Below the pieces are notes generated by a model. That model did no database searches. It worked only from the letters and a program-made list of their open reading frames with translations, and was not told the DNA's origin. Both the position numbers and the translations under genes were made by a program. From Phycisphaerales bacterium (GTDB taxonomy: Bacteria > Planctomycetota > Phycisphaerae > Phycisphaerales > UBA1924), in contig JAIEUA010000011.1 of assembly GCA_019744815.1 (NCBI GenBank), forward strand, positions 310,001-374,000: 64,000 nt of DNA. Reading direction: 5' to 3'. Shown one piece after another: positions 53,560-62,877 of the stretch (its first letter is position 1; each line of letters opens with the position of its first letter).

Positions 53560-54612
53560 GTGCCATTCTTCGATCGACTCTTGGGATTGTTCAGCGTCGA
53601 TATGGGTATCGACCTGGGAACCTGCAACACACTCGTCGCCGTGCGCGGCCAGGGCATCGTGCTCAACGAACCCTCCGTCGTCGCCGTCATCAAGGGCACC
53701 AGCACCGTCCTCCACAACGGCGAAGCCGTCGGCTGGAAGGCCAAGGAGATGCTCGGCAAGACCCCCGGCGGGATCACCGCCGTCCGCCCGCTTAAGGACG
53801 GCGTCATCAGCGACTTCGAGATCACCGAGGCCATGCTCGGCTACTTCATCCGCAAGGTGAACGGCAAGAGCAAGATCTTCGGACCCCGGGTCGTCATCTC
53901 TATCCCCTCAGGCATCACCGAGGTGGAGAAGCAGGCCGTCATTCAGTCCGCCGAAAACGCCGGCGCCCGCCGCATCTTCCTGATCGAGGAGCCGCTCGCG
54001 GCCGCGATCGGCGCCGGGCTGCCGTTCACCGAGGCCACCGCCTCGATGATCGTGGACATCGGCGGCGGCACCACCGAGGTTGCGATCCTCTCGCTGGGCG
54101 GCCTGGCCACCTGCGAGTCGGTCCGCGTCGCCGGCGACGACATGGACGAGGCGATCATCGCCCACATGAAACGCACGTACAACATGATGATCGGTGAGCA
54201 GACCGCCGAACGCATCAAGATTGAGGTCGGGAGCGCCTCGCCCGTCGGACCCGAGACCACCATGGAAGTCCGCGGCCGCGACATGATCAGCGGCCTGCCT
54301 CGCAAGACCGTCATCACCAGCGAAGAGATTCGCGAGGCCCTGCAGGAACCCGTCACCGCGATCATCGAGGCCGTCACCCGCACGCTCGAGAAGGCCGAGC
54401 CCGAACTCGCCGCCGACCTCGTGCTCAACGGCATCACCATGGCCGGCGGCGGCTCGCTGCTCCGCGGGCTCTGCCAGGTCGTGCAGAAAGCCACAGGCCT
54501 TGACACCCACCTCGCCGACGACCCGCTCACCTGTGTCGCCCGCGGCACCGCGGTTTACCTCGAGCACCTCGACGAATGGAAGGACTCGCTCGAAGACAGC
54601 ATGAAGCGCTAA
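53560..54612 (+). CDS. mreB: Rod shape-determining protein MreB
   Basis: 350 residues, actin-like. VDMGIDLGTCNTLVAVRGQG (phosphate 1), VVISIPSGITEVEKQAV, MIVDIGGGTTEVAILSLGG (phosphate 2), ITMAGGGSLLRGL (adenosine). Start GTG 53560 has GGAGG 11 bases upstream. Guides cell-wall synthesis, the first gene of mreBCD. Supports a peptidoglycan-dependent cell shape. Confidence 0.94.
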   Translation: MPFFDRLLGLFSVDMGIDLGTCNTLVAVRGQGIVLNEPSVVAVIKGTSTVLHNGEAVGWKAKEMLGKTPGGITAVRPLKDGVISDFEITEAMLGYFIRKVNGKSKIFGPRVVISIPSGITEVEKQAVIQSAENAGARRIFLIEEPLAAAIGAGLPFTEATASMIVDIGGGTTEVAILSLGGLATCESVRVAGDDMDEAIIAHMKRTYNMMIGEQTAERIKIEVGSASPVGPETTMEVRGRDMISGLPRKTVITSEEIREALQEPVTAIIEAVTRTLEKAEPELAADLVLNGITMAGGGSLLRGLCQVVQKATGLDTHLADDPLTCVARGTAVYLEHLDEWKDSLEDSMKR

Positions 54613-54696
54613 CGCTCGCTCTCGCCTTCGTGTATCTCTTTGCACCCCGGGCCGGAGGCCCGCGGAAGTTCGGATGGACCAGAGCTTGACAGGGAC

Positions 54697-55581
54697 ATGT
54701 CGAGACTGCCGCACCAATCCACCGCCGCCCGACTGCTGCTTCCCAGCGTGGTCATCGTTCTCATCGTGCTCAGCCTGACCAAGCTGTCGTGGCTCCGTTG
54801 GGTCTCCTCACTCGCCAACGTTCCCACCGCGATCCTGACCCCGGGGAGCGCCCTGGTCTCCACCGCCGCGGGCTGGCTGCTCCCGGCCAAACGCCCCGTG
54901 GTCACCAGCGAACGCGAGCGAGCGTTGGTCGAGGAACTCGAACACTGGAAGACCCTATACCAGCGCGAAGATCGCAACAACGAGAAGCTTCGCAAGCAGA
55001 TCGCCGAGCTCCAGCGCGGCCGCCTGATTAACCCCGAGAGCAACATCACCCAGTTCGTCGCCCCCGTCGTCGGCACCTCGTCGGACCTCTCCAGCGGGCT
55101 CTTGCGGGTGCGAGCCGGCGAGAACATCGGCGTTGTGCAGGGCACCGTGGCTGTCACCGACGGCGTGCAGATCGTCGGCCGCGTCTCCAGCGTCAGCGGG
55201 CCGACCTCGCTTATCCAGCCCATCACCCGCAAGGGCGGCCTCAAAGTCTCGGGACGCGTGATGGTCGACGAGCCCAACAACGTCGGACTCAAGTGCCTCC
55301 TCGATCCCATCGGCGGGCGGCTGCGCGGCGCCGTCGAAGCGCCCGACGCTTCCGTCGCCAGCACGCTCAAGCCCGAACCCGGGCACACCGTGCGGCTCGA
55401 CGACGACCGATGGCCCGAGAGCGCCCAGCGCTTCGTGCTCGGCAAGGTCGAGAGCGTCGAGACCGACCCGGCGAACCCGCTCCGCACCATCGTGACGGTG
55501 GTCCCCACCGTCGAGGTCGAGCGTGTCAGCGAGGTCACGCTCCGCATCGCCAGCGACTCGAGCAAAGGAGCGACGCCATGA
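54697..55581 (+). CDS. mreC: Rod shape-determining protein MreC
   Basis: 294 residues: one N-terminal helix (LLLPSVVIVLIVLSLTKLSW), a coiled coil (residues about 70-115) and a periplasmic beta domain. Links MreB to the wall synthesis machinery. It lies 84 bases after mreB and overlaps mreD by ATGA. Confidence 0.88.
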   Translation: MSRLPHQSTAARLLLPSVVIVLIVLSLTKLSWLRWVSSLANVPTAILTPGSALVSTAAGWLLPAKRPVVTSERERALVEELEHWKTLYQREDRNNEKLRKQIAELQRGRLINPESNITQFVAPVVGTSSDLSSGLLRVRAGENIGVVQGTVAVTDGVQIVGRVSSVSGPTSLIQPITRKGGLKVSGRVMVDEPNNVGLKCLLDPIGGRLRGAVEAPDASVASTLKPEPGHTVRLDDDRWPESAQRFVLGKVESVETDPANPLRTIVTVVPTVEVERVSEVTLRIASDSSKGATP

Positions 55582-56147
55582 ACATCATCGCCGTCCTCGT
55601 CGCAGGTTACGCCTGCTTCTCGCTCGAGCTCGGCCTTCGCAAAGCGCTGGCCGTCGGCAGCTCCGGCATCGCGCCTTCGTTCGTCTTCGTCCTCTGCGTG
55701 CTGATCTCCCTCAGCGCACCCTCGTCGGTCGCCATGTGGACCTGCTTGATCCTCGGCCTCATCACCGATCTCACCTGGCCCCACGAGATCGCCAGCGGCG
55801 TCAGCACCGCCACCATCATGGGGCCGTACGCGATCGGCTATCTCGTTGCCTGCCAGTTCGTTCTCAGCATCCGCGGGAACATGTTCCGACGCAACCCGCT
55901 CACGCTTGGGTTCCTCTGCGGCTTCGGCATGGCGATCGCCCAGATCGTCGTCGTCGCCCTGTACACCTTCCGCTCTGGCTACACCGAGATCCAGTGGGAT
56001 CCCACGTCCCAGCTCCTCGCCCGTCTGGGCAGCGCGTTGTACACCGGCATCCTCGGCATCGCCGTCGGCATCTTCGCCGGGCCCATCACCTCCGCCCTCG
56101 GCGTCCACCAGCCCCCGCAGCGTCGTTTCACACGGCCCATCTACTAG
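55578..56147 (+). CDS. mreD: Rod shape-determining protein MreD
   Basis: 189 residues with about five spans (LVAGYACFSLELGLRKALAV, PSFVFVLCVLISLSAPSSVA, LGLITDLTWP). MreD has low sequence identity in general; context (coupled to mreC by ATGA) makes the call firm. Confidence 0.8.
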   Translation: MNIIAVLVAGYACFSLELGLRKALAVGSSGIAPSFVFVLCVLISLSAPSSVAMWTCLILGLITDLTWPHEIASGVSTATIMGPYAIGYLVACQFVLSIRGNMFRRNPLTLGFLCGFGMAIAQIVVVALYTFRSGYTEIQWDPTSQLLARLGSALYTGILGIAVGIFAGPITSALGVHQPPQRRFTRPIY

Positions 56148-56178
56148 CTGGACTTGGCATCAGTCCGCAACTCCTCGC

Positions 56179-56313
56179 AGACGCCGAGGCTGACGAGTCT
56201 TCGAGGAAGCCTCGGATCGATCGCAGCAACAGCCCTCAAGGTCACCGTCGCGACGCAGTCACGCCCGCTCCGAACCGAGGCTTCGTCGCCAAGCCTCCTC
56301 AGCCGCGGCGTCT
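56179..56313. repeat. Twin-hairpin repeat, copy 1
   Basis: 135 bases. Starts AGACGCCGAGGCTGA; the other end reads TCAGCCGCGGCGTCT, so the ends are inverted repeats with one mismatch. The left arm folds on itself (CCGAGGCT ... AGCCTCGG) and the right arm does too (CCGAGGCT ... AGCCGCGG). The first 39 bases are identical to copy 2 at 61209. The core is not conserved. Lies between mreD and hisD. Confidence 0.85.
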
Positions 56314-56389
56314 TGACAAGCCTCGATCCTTCCATCACAACCCACTTGCCCGCATCCAACCCGCGCCGCGATCGAAGCAATGATTCTCC

Positions 56390-57658
56390 ATGCTTCAGCG
56401 CCGCAGTGCCGACGACATCGCCCGCCGTTCTCGCGTCACCATCGACGCGCCGACGCTGCACGGAGCCCAGGCGATCCTGGATGAAGTCCGCTCCGGCGGC
56501 GAGGCCGCTCTCCGACGCGTCGCCGAACGCCTCGGCGACATCAAGCCCGCAGAACCGCTGGTGCTCGACCGCGCCGCCATCGCCAAAGCCGCCGCGAGCG
56601 TGCCGCGTGAGCACATCGAACTCCTCGAGCGAACCGCGTCCCGCATCCGCGCCTTCGCTCAATCGCAGCGTGACGCGTTGCGTCCGATCGATGTGACAGT
56701 CCCCGCCGGCCGCGCCGGCCACTTCATCGCGCCGATGGACGCCGCGGGCTGTTACGCCCCCGGTGGCCGCTACCCGCTCCCCTCGAGCGTCCTCATGACC
56801 GCCATCACGGCACGCGTCGCGGGCGTGCGAACCGTGGTCGTCGCCAGCCCCAAGCCCGCCCCGATCACGATCGCCGCAGCGCATGTCGCTGGCGCCGACA
56901 TGCTCCTGGCCGTCGGCGGCGCCCAAGCCGTCGGTGCCATGGCCTTCGGTATCGCATCAACGACGCGCTCTATCCCTCGCTGCGACGTCATCGTCGGCCC
57001 CGGCAATCGCTGGGTGACCGCCGCGAAGAAGCTCGTCCAAGGCGAGGTCGCGATCGACATGCTGGCCGGGCCGTCGGAGTTGCTCATCATCGCCGACGAT
57101 TCCGCCGATCCAGCCACCGTCGCCGCCGATCTGCTCGCCCAGGCCGAGCACGATACCGATGCCGTGCCGACGCTGGTGACGACTTCCGAGTCGCTGGCGA
57201 CGCGTGTGATCGCCGAGCTTGACAAGCAACTCGCGACCCTCCCCACCGCCGCTACGGCGCGTGCCGCCCTCAACAACGGCGGCTTCGTGCTCGCTTCTTC
57301 GATCGACGACGCCATCGCCATCGCGGATCGCGTCGCCCCCGAACACCTGCAGGTGATGACCCGCGACGCACGGGCCGTGGCCGAGCGGCTTCAGCACTAC
57401 GGCGCCGTCTTCATCGGCTCCCGTTCCGCCGAGATCTTCGGCGACTACGGCGTCGGCCCCAACCACGTCCTCCCCACCGCCGGCACCGCCCGCTTCAGCG
57501 CCGGCCTCTCCGTCTTCCACTTCCTCCGCATCCGGACGTGGCTTGAGATGAACGCCGACGCGGGTGAGGTCGCTCGTGCCGTGAACGACGCCGCGGCACT
57601 GGCGAGGCTCGAAGGTCTTGAGGCCCACGCCCGGGCTGCAGAGCAGCGCCTTCGCTAG
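56390..57658 (+). CDS. hisD: Histidinol dehydrogenase
   Basis: 422 residues. AGHFIAPMDAAGCYAPGGRY, VVASPKPAPITIAAAHVAGA, VGPGNRWVTAAKKLVQGEVA, IDMLAGPSELLIIADDSADP and GVGPNHVLPTAGTARF are diagnostic. Oxidises histidinol to histidine, the last step of the pathway. No other his genes are nearby. Confidence 0.95.
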   Translation: MLQRRSADDIARRSRVTIDAPTLHGAQAILDEVRSGGEAALRRVAERLGDIKPAEPLVLDRAAIAKAAASVPREHIELLERTASRIRAFAQSQRDALRPIDVTVPAGRAGHFIAPMDAAGCYAPGGRYPLPSSVLMTAITARVAGVRTVVVASPKPAPITIAAAHVAGADMLLAVGGAQAVGAMAFGIASTTRSIPRCDVIVGPGNRWVTAAKKLVQGEVAIDMLAGPSELLIIADDSADPATVAADLLAQAEHDTDAVPTLVTTSESLATRVIAELDKQLATLPTAATARAALNNGGFVLASSIDDAIAIADRVAPEHLQVMTRDARAVAERLQHYGAVFIGSRSAEIFGDYGVGPNHVLPTAGTARFSAGLSVFHFLRIRTWLEMNADAGEVARAVNDAAALARLEGLEAHARAAEQRLR

Positions 57659-57671
57659 CCCCGCGTCGCAG

Positions 57672-58166
57672 TCACTTCGCGGCAATCTGCACGAACTCGA
57701 CGCGCCCGGCGTACTCCACAATGCCGTAGCACTGACCGGTGCTCTCCAGAAGCGCGTAGGCCTGGTCGGTGTTGATCCATTCAACCCGAACAGTGGGCGA
57801 TGCATCCGCTGCGAACAGCCCTGGATCGCTAGCCCGGGTCGGGACCTCGACACGCACGCTCGGCTTCGCGGTCGCGTACTCGACTTGCACCCGAGGCGTG
57901 GTCACCGCGAGCGAATGAGGATCGGGCCGCAGAATCGACGTATCGCCCGGTGTAGCTGACCCGCGTTGGCCACGCTGCGCGAGCTCGCGTGGCGGGGCAG
58001 CCGTCGGCCTCAACACGACGGCACTCACAACAGCCAGCAACACCATCGCGGAAACGCCAGCAACCGCCCGAACACGCCGACGCCGACGCACCCGTCGAAC
58101 CTCGGCCAGCAGCACCGGGAGCATGCGCTCCTTGGCGCGATCGATGTCGCGAAGCGGGTCAGGCAT
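57672..58166 (-). CDS. Single-span membrane protein after an ECF sigma factor
   Basis: 164 residues. A cytoplasmic arginine-rich start (EVRRVRRRRRVRAVAG), one helix (SAMVLLAVVSAVVL) and an extracytoplasmic domain ending VEYAGRVEFVQIAAK. Overlaps the sigma gene by 8 bases, so it may regulate it. No zinc anti-sigma motif visible. Confidence 0.6.
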   Translation of the reverse strand: MPDPLRDIDRAKERMLPVLLAEVRRVRRRRRVRAVAGVSAMVLLAVVSAVVLRPTAAPPRELAQRGQRGSATPGDTSILRPDPHSLAVTTPRVQVEYATAKPSVRVEVPTRASDPGLFAADASPTVRVEWINTDQAYALLESTGQCYGIVEYAGRVEFVQIAAK

Positions 58167-58776
58167 CGCCCACCTCCCGGTCGAGCAGGCCCCGGAGCCT
58201 CGCCATCGCACGCCGGGCCCGGCCATAGAGGGAATCGGCCGTTCCTCCGAACACCGAGGTGAGTTCCTCGAACGAGGCCCCGGCGTTCGCTTTCGCACGC
58301 AGGAGCAAGCGGTCTTCCGGATCCAGCCGCTCCAGCGCCGCAAGCAACGACGCGATCTTTTCGTCGTCGAGCGGGCTTTCGGCGTCCACACGCTCCGGCT
58401 TCGCCGCCCCGCGGGCCCGAGCCGCGTCGGAGAGCTGGCGTCGGATGAGATCGATGGCCGCGGATCGCGTGGCAGCCCGCAGCCACGCGACAAACGCCGC
58501 GTGGGTCTCGAGCCGGGGCATGGAACGGATGACGCGGAGCATGGTTTCCTGCACAACATCGAGATAGAACGCTTCATCGCGTCCGGTGAGTTCGCGAGCC
58601 CAGGAGAAAATCGTCGAGAACCAGTCGTTGTAGAACGCAACGAACGCACGCTCGTCGCCGGGGGTGAGGCTCGGCGGCGGACGCGGGTCATTCTGGGCGC
58701 TCGGAAGAGGGTCGAACCCGTCCACGCGTGGAAGTCCAGTGTTGAAATTGCGAGAACCGAGCGAACCACATCTCAC
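58159..58776 (-). CDS. ECF sigma factor
   Basis: 205 residues. Region 2: FVAFYNDWFSTIFSWARELT, DVVQETMLRVIRSMPRL, AWLRAATRSAAIDLIRRQ. Region 4: LERLDPEDRLLLRAKANAGA, SFEELTSVFGGTADSLYGRA. It lies in a coupled three-gene unit, overlapping both neighbours. Confidence 0.88.
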   Translation of the reverse strand: MRCGSLGSRNFNTGLPRVDGFDPLPSAQNDPRPPPSLTPGDERAFVAFYNDWFSTIFSWARELTGRDEAFYLDVVQETMLRVIRSMPRLETHAAFVAWLRAATRSAAIDLIRRQLSDAARARGAAKPERVDAESPLDDEKIASLLAALERLDPEDRLLLRAKANAGASFEELTSVFGGTADSLYGRARRAMARLRGLLDREVGDA

Positions 58777-59900
58777 CGAGGAAGGGACTGCTCTTGGAAC
58801 TCAGCATCGTCATCGCCAAGGACCATCGCCGCGGCCCGGGCCGCGTTCACGGCGTAGTGGACGAGATCGGCCGGGCCCTTGAGTTGAATGCCTTTCGGGG
58901 TCTCCGAGATCTCAAGATTGCCATCGATGGACCCGTACTGCTTGGTGACCTCTCGAGCGACATCAAGTACTTTGGCTCGTATGTCCTCTCGAACTCGCAC
59001 CACTCCCGAGAGCAATGGCGGCTTCTTCGCCGTATCGAGCTTCGCGCGGAGCGTATCGACCTCGCGTTGAAGGCTGAGCATCTTGAGCGTTTGCTTCTGT
59101 TCTTCGTCCCTGTGCTTCTTCGCGTTCTCGGCTACGCGAAATGACTCATCAATCTGCTTAACGATCGACTCGGCGACGCGATGGTCGTCTGGGTTCGCCA
59201 ACACGAATAGCAGGCCGCTGCCAGCATGATATCGGACAGTCGGCTTGACGTATGGCCCCGGCTTCGACTCAGCACTGAGTGAGAGGCCTTCTTCGATTGC
59301 CCCGAGTGCCACGGCACGCCTGGAATCAGCTAATGTGAGTTCATCAGCGTTACCTGCGACGGTCCATTCACGCAGCGAGAACACCCGCGTGGACATGGCG
59401 CTCCGAAGCCCCGCATCGACCGGATTCGATTCTCCCCGAATAACAAACACACCAACATCGCCGGAGCCCGAACTCGATGAGAACTCCACCGAGACAAGGC
59501 CTCCGGTCAAAGGGCCAAACAGCAACCTCATCGCCGAGCTCGCGGCTACTCGGCGCAGTCGCACTGCTTGTACGCCCGCCTGTTCACCTCGATCAACGTA
59601 CACAACATTGAGCGGCAGTGGTTTGATGGCCGCTTCGACAGCTTCCACATACTGCTTCACGGTGCCGCCCGGAAAGTTCAACTCCTCGATGATCGCGACC
59701 TGGGAGTCTCTGGGATCGGTGGCGATGACGGAACCGCTTGTCGCGGCGCCCCCCGCCGGCCGAGCTGCCGGCGGCTCGCTCGCTGCACTACCCCGTAGCG
59801 CAACGCCTGCCGTGGCAGCAGCAACAGCGAGCACAAAACTCAGCGGGAATGCAGTTCGGGCTGTCGAGAAGGCGTGACGATCGGGAAGCTGCGTATTCAT
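58773..59900 (-). CDS. Exported protein of unknown function, coupled to an ECF sigma gene
   Basis: 375 residues. N-terminal hydrophobic segment (TAFPLSFVLAVAAATAGVAL); a mid part with VRYHAGSGLLFVLANPDDHR resembling the small secretin-N-like repeats of planctomycete exported proteins; a coiled-coil around 265-300. Start 59900 has AGGAG. Overlaps the sigma factor by ATGA. Function unknown; first in the three-gene unit. Confidence 0.6.
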   Translation of the reverse strand: MNTQLPDRHAFSTARTAFPLSFVLAVAAATAGVALRGSAASEPPAARPAGGAATSGSVIATDPRDSQVAIIEELNFPGGTVKQYVEAVEAAIKPLPLNVVYVDRGEQAGVQAVRLRRVAASSAMRLLFGPLTGGLVSVEFSSSSGSGDVGVFVIRGESNPVDAGLRSAMSTRVFSLREWTVAGNADELTLADSRRAVALGAIEEGLSLSAESKPGPYVKPTVRYHAGSGLLFVLANPDDHRVAESIVKQIDESFRVAENAKKHRDEEQKQTLKMLSLQREVDTLRAKLDTAKKPPLLSGVVRVREDIRAKVLDVAREVTKQYGSIDGNLEISETPKGIQLKGPADLVHYAVNAARAAAMVLGDDDAEFQEQSLPR

Positions 59901-60061
59901 GCCAGTGGTCTCCTGGAGTCCTGCGGATTGCTGTCGGTTTGACTTCACTCGTACCCGACGCAGCCGCCCCCCGCTTGCGGCGCACAATTCCATGAACTCG
60001 CGAAACAACAGGATGGCCGGCTAAACTCCTGACTTCCCAAGATACCCCAACCCATCCCCCC

Positions 60062-61175
60062 ATGCACTACGACGCTCACCAACCCATCATCAACGACCTC
60101 GAGGCGCGGATCGTGACCATCCGCGACTCGCTTTAACTACGACTCCAAGATCGCCCGCCTCAAAGACCTCGAAGAGCAGATGAACGGCAACGGCTTCTGG
60201 GACAACCAGGACCGGGCCCGCAAGATCGTGAACGAGGTCAAGGCGCTCAAGGCCATCACCGAAGGCCTCCGCACCGCCATCAAGGACTTCGACGACGCGC
60301 GGCTGGGCTACGAGATGTCCAAGGAAGCCGGCGACAAGGACCTCCTCGCCGAGGCCGATGCCCAGCTCTTCGCGCTCGTGGGCCGCATGGAGAAGATCGA
60401 GCGCCAGTCGCTCCTCTCCGGCAAGCACGACGCCAAGAACTGCTTCATCACCGTCGCCGCCGGCGTCGGCGGCACCGAGGCCCAGGACTGGACCGAGATG
60501 CTCTTCCGCATGTACGTCTTCTACTGCGAGAAGATGGGCTGGGAGCTCGAAGAGGTCGACAAGGGCTACGGCGAAGTCGGTCTCGACTCGGTCACGCTCC
60601 ACGTCAAAGGCCCCTTCGCCTTCGGCTACCTCTCCTGCGAACGCGGCACCCACCGCCTCGCCCGCGTCTCGCCCTTCAACGCTCAGGGCAAGCGCCAGAC
60701 CTCCTTCGCCAGCGTCGAAGTGACGCCCGAATTCGAGGAAGTGGACATCAAGATCCCCGAGACTGATCTCGAGGTCACGCCCTTCGTCCGCGCCAGCGGC
60801 CCCGGCGGCCAGAACGTCAACAAGGTCGCCAGCGCCATCCGCGTGGTCCACAAGCCCACCGGCATCATGATCGTGAGCAGCACGTACCGCGATCAGCCGC
60901 AGAACAAGAAGCAGTGCTTGGCGATCCTTCAGGCACGTCTTGAGCAGATGGCCGAAGAGCAGCGCGACAAGGAGATCGCGGCCGCCCAGGGCGGCGCGAT
61001 GGACCGCGGCTGGGGCACCCAGATCCGCTCCTACGTCTTCTACGACAACCGCGTGAAGGACCACCGCACCGGCGTCGAAACCTCCGACTACGAGTCCGTG
61101 CTCCGAGGCGACATCGCCGACTTCATCGACGCGGAGCTGAAGCGCCGCCGGGCTGAGAAGGAAGCCAAGAAGTAA
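60062..61175 (+). CDS. prfB: Peptide chain release factor 2, programmed +1 frameshift
   Basis: About 370 residues after frameshift. The zero frame starts ATG 60062 (MHYDAHQPIINDLEARIVTI) and stops at TAA 60134-60136 after codon 24. A +1 shift at CTT 60131-60133 continues AAC TAC GAC into the long frame to 61175. The GGQ motif is SGPGGQNVNK, and the SPF anticodon-like motif (VSPFNAQGKRQTSF) marks RF2. Unlike the classic site CTTTGAC, the stop is TAA, and I see no AGGGGG-like element just upstream. Confidence 0.9.
60131..60137 (+). promoter_or_regulatory. prfB recoding site
   Basis: CTTTAAC: slip codon CTT followed by in-frame TAA. The +1 frame after it reads LNYDSKIARLKDLEEQ, matching RF2 N-termini, so a shift is required to make full RF2. 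Confidence 0.85.
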
Positions 61176-61208
61176 TCGCAAGCGGCGCCGATCCGTCGTT
61201 CACGCACC

Positions 61209-61344
61209 AGACGCCGAGGCTGACGAGTCTTCGAGGAAGCCTCGGATGATTCGCAGCGGGGACGCTCGACCGTTCGAACGTGAGGATGCCTCGCGTCCAG
61301 CCGATCCGAGGCATCGTCGCCCAGCGTCCTCAGCCTCGGCGTCT
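61209..61344. repeat. Twin-hairpin repeat, copy 2
   Basis: 136 bases with ends AGACGCCGAGGCTGA and TCAGCCTCGGCGTCT, perfect inverted repeats of 15. The first 39 bases equal copy 1; the right arm is close to copy 1. Inner core differs. Lies between prfB and mscL. Confidence 0.85.
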
Positions 61345-61406
61345 GCTCGGAGCATTGGGCACGCGTGTCTTCCTTGCACCTCCTGCCACCCCACCACCTA
61401 AAGACA

Positions 61407-61436
61407 ACGCGACCCCCGATGCATCGGGGGTCGCGT
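61407..61436. terminator. 30-base perfect palindrome between prfB and mscL
   Basis: ACGCGACCCCCGATG / CATCGGGGGTCGCGT, no loop. It could form a bidirectional terminator for the convergent prfB and mscL, although T-runs are weak. Confidence 0.5.
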
Positions 61437-61471
61437 CATGATTGTCCATGCATATCGATCCGATGCCCGAC

Positions 61472-61918
61472 TTAGCGACGAGCCAGCAGATCGCGGATCT
61501 CGGTGAGCAGCTTCTGATCCGGCGTCGGGCCGGCCGGAGCGGGCGCGGGCTTCTCGGCCTCGAAGCGCTTGCGGGCGGTGTTGAACGCCTTCACCACGAG
61601 GAAGATACAGAAGGCCAGGATGATGAAGTTGATCGTGACCGTGATGAACGAGCCGTAGGCCAGCACCGGGCCGAAGCCGCGAGCCTGTTCGAGGGTCAGG
61701 TTCGGGTTCGTCTTGAGTTGCTCGGAAACCGTGCCGCCGAGCGGGAAGAAGCGGTTGTTGAAATCGACGTTGCCAGCCATGCCGACGACCGGCATGATGA
61801 TGTCCTTGATGAGCGAGTTGACGATGCCGCCGAACGCGCCGCCGATGATCACACCGACCGCGAGGTCGAGCATGTTGCCCTTGAGCGCAAACTCCCGGAA
61901 TTCTTTGACGAAGCCCAT
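61472..61918 (-). CDS. mscL: Large-conductance mechanosensitive channel
   Basis: 148 residues: [47 protein letters not shown], then second helix [20 protein letters not shown] and a cytoplasmic helix [11 protein letters not shown]. Opens under membrane tension to release solutes. Start 61918 is right for the family. Confidence 0.95.
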   Translation of the reverse strand: MGFVKEFREFALKGNMLDLAVGVIIGGAFGGIVNSLIKDIIMPVVGMAGNVDFNNRFFPLGGTVSEQLKTNPNLTLEQARGFGPVLAYGSFITVTINFIILAFCIFLVVKAFNTARKRFEAEKPAPAPAGPTPDQKLLTEIRDLLARR

Positions 61919-62067
61919 TGCAGTTTCCCTTTCGTGTAGGCCGCGGGTGAATAGCCGGGCGTCGGCAAAGTCACAGACGCCGCCGCGGATGCGGGGGCGA
62001 GTATAACTCGGGGCAGACGTGACACAAGGGAAAATTCTGAGCTCGCCCCGCACGGGTCCCAGCGTCG

Positions 62068-62472
62068 CTAGCCCCGGTTCGGAGCCCCGCACGCCGAGCA
62101 GTTTGTGCGCGTCAACTCTCCGCGAACGCCGCAGTACGCGCACGCCGCGATGTCGGCCGCCGCAGGTCTGACGGCCCCGGGAGCCTTGATCTCTCCTCCA
62201 CGCTCCAAAGGTGGTGGCGACTTCCGCCCAAAGAGAATCCCCAAGATCCCGCTGCCGATCACCAGCGTCCCCAACACAGCCATCAGCAGCGGCACAAGCC
62301 CGAAAACGCCCGGCACAACGCCCGCCGCGAGCCGTGATATCCCGATCGTCACCGTCAACCACAACACCAGAAAAACGCTCATCACCACCGCGCCGAACAC
62401 CCGCCCCGCACCCGAGGCCGGCGGCGTCGGACCCTTGGCATCGCCCCACTCCGACATCCCAGGCTCGATCAT
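62068..62472 (-). CDS. Membrane protein with C-terminal zinc ribbon
   Basis: 134 residues: two helices ([20 protein letters not shown] and [20 protein letters not shown]) and a zinc ribbon ([18 protein letters not shown]) at the end. No family recognised. Start at 62472 or 62457. Confidence 0.65.
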   Translation of the reverse strand: MIEPGMSEWGDAKGPTPPASGAGRVFGAVVMSVFLVLWLTVTIGISRLAAGVVPGVFGLVPLLMAVLGTLVIGSGILGILFGRKSPPPLERGGEIKAPGAVRPAAADIAACAYCGVRGELTRTNCSACGAPNRG

Positions 62473-62685
62473 GCGTCGGCTCCCCATGCGATCCGCGGCA
62501 CCACCCCTGCAGGGTACTGGGAACCCGCGGGATCGCGTTCTATCGCCCGGCCATCGCCCGGCCATAGCACGGCCCCACAGCGCCACCAGATGCCCATGCC
62601 GATAGACACCGTGCCACCTCGGGCCACGGATTGCTCGCACTTGGATGGAAGGAATCGATCGAGTCGGGACGGACCGCGATCAAAA

Positions 62686-62766
62686 AGGCCGGGGTGGGAT
62701 TCGAACCCACGAAGCTTGCGCAACGGATTTGCAATCCGCTCCATTTGTCCACTCTGGCACCCGGCC
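62686..62766 (-). tRNA. trnC: tRNA-Cys (anticodon GCA)
   Basis: Acceptor GGCCGGG / CCCGGCC, anticodon loop TTGCAAA with GCA, T arm GTGGG TTCGAAT CCCAC, and discriminator U73 as expected for Cys. CCA is not encoded; TTT follows. The variable region is about 12 bases, a bit long. Confidence 0.93.
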
Positions 62767-62877
62767 GAGCGTGGACCGACAGGGTAGCACGCACCCGACC
62801 TCCGCGGCGGAAAGGCCATGCCGCCGTGTTCCGTCATTGAACATCCCTGTCTTCGTCCACGGAGTAGGCTTTCGCCG

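Noticed and set aside
56179-56313. Twin-hairpin element considered as a terminator of mreD
   Set aside because: The near-identical copy at 61209 and paired ends fit a repeat better, although it might also end transcription.
60180-61175. prfB starting at ATG 60180 without a frameshift
   Set aside because: It would remove the N-terminal residues. The upstream zero frame and the +1 frame together match RF2, and the CTTTAACTACGAC context resembles the known site.
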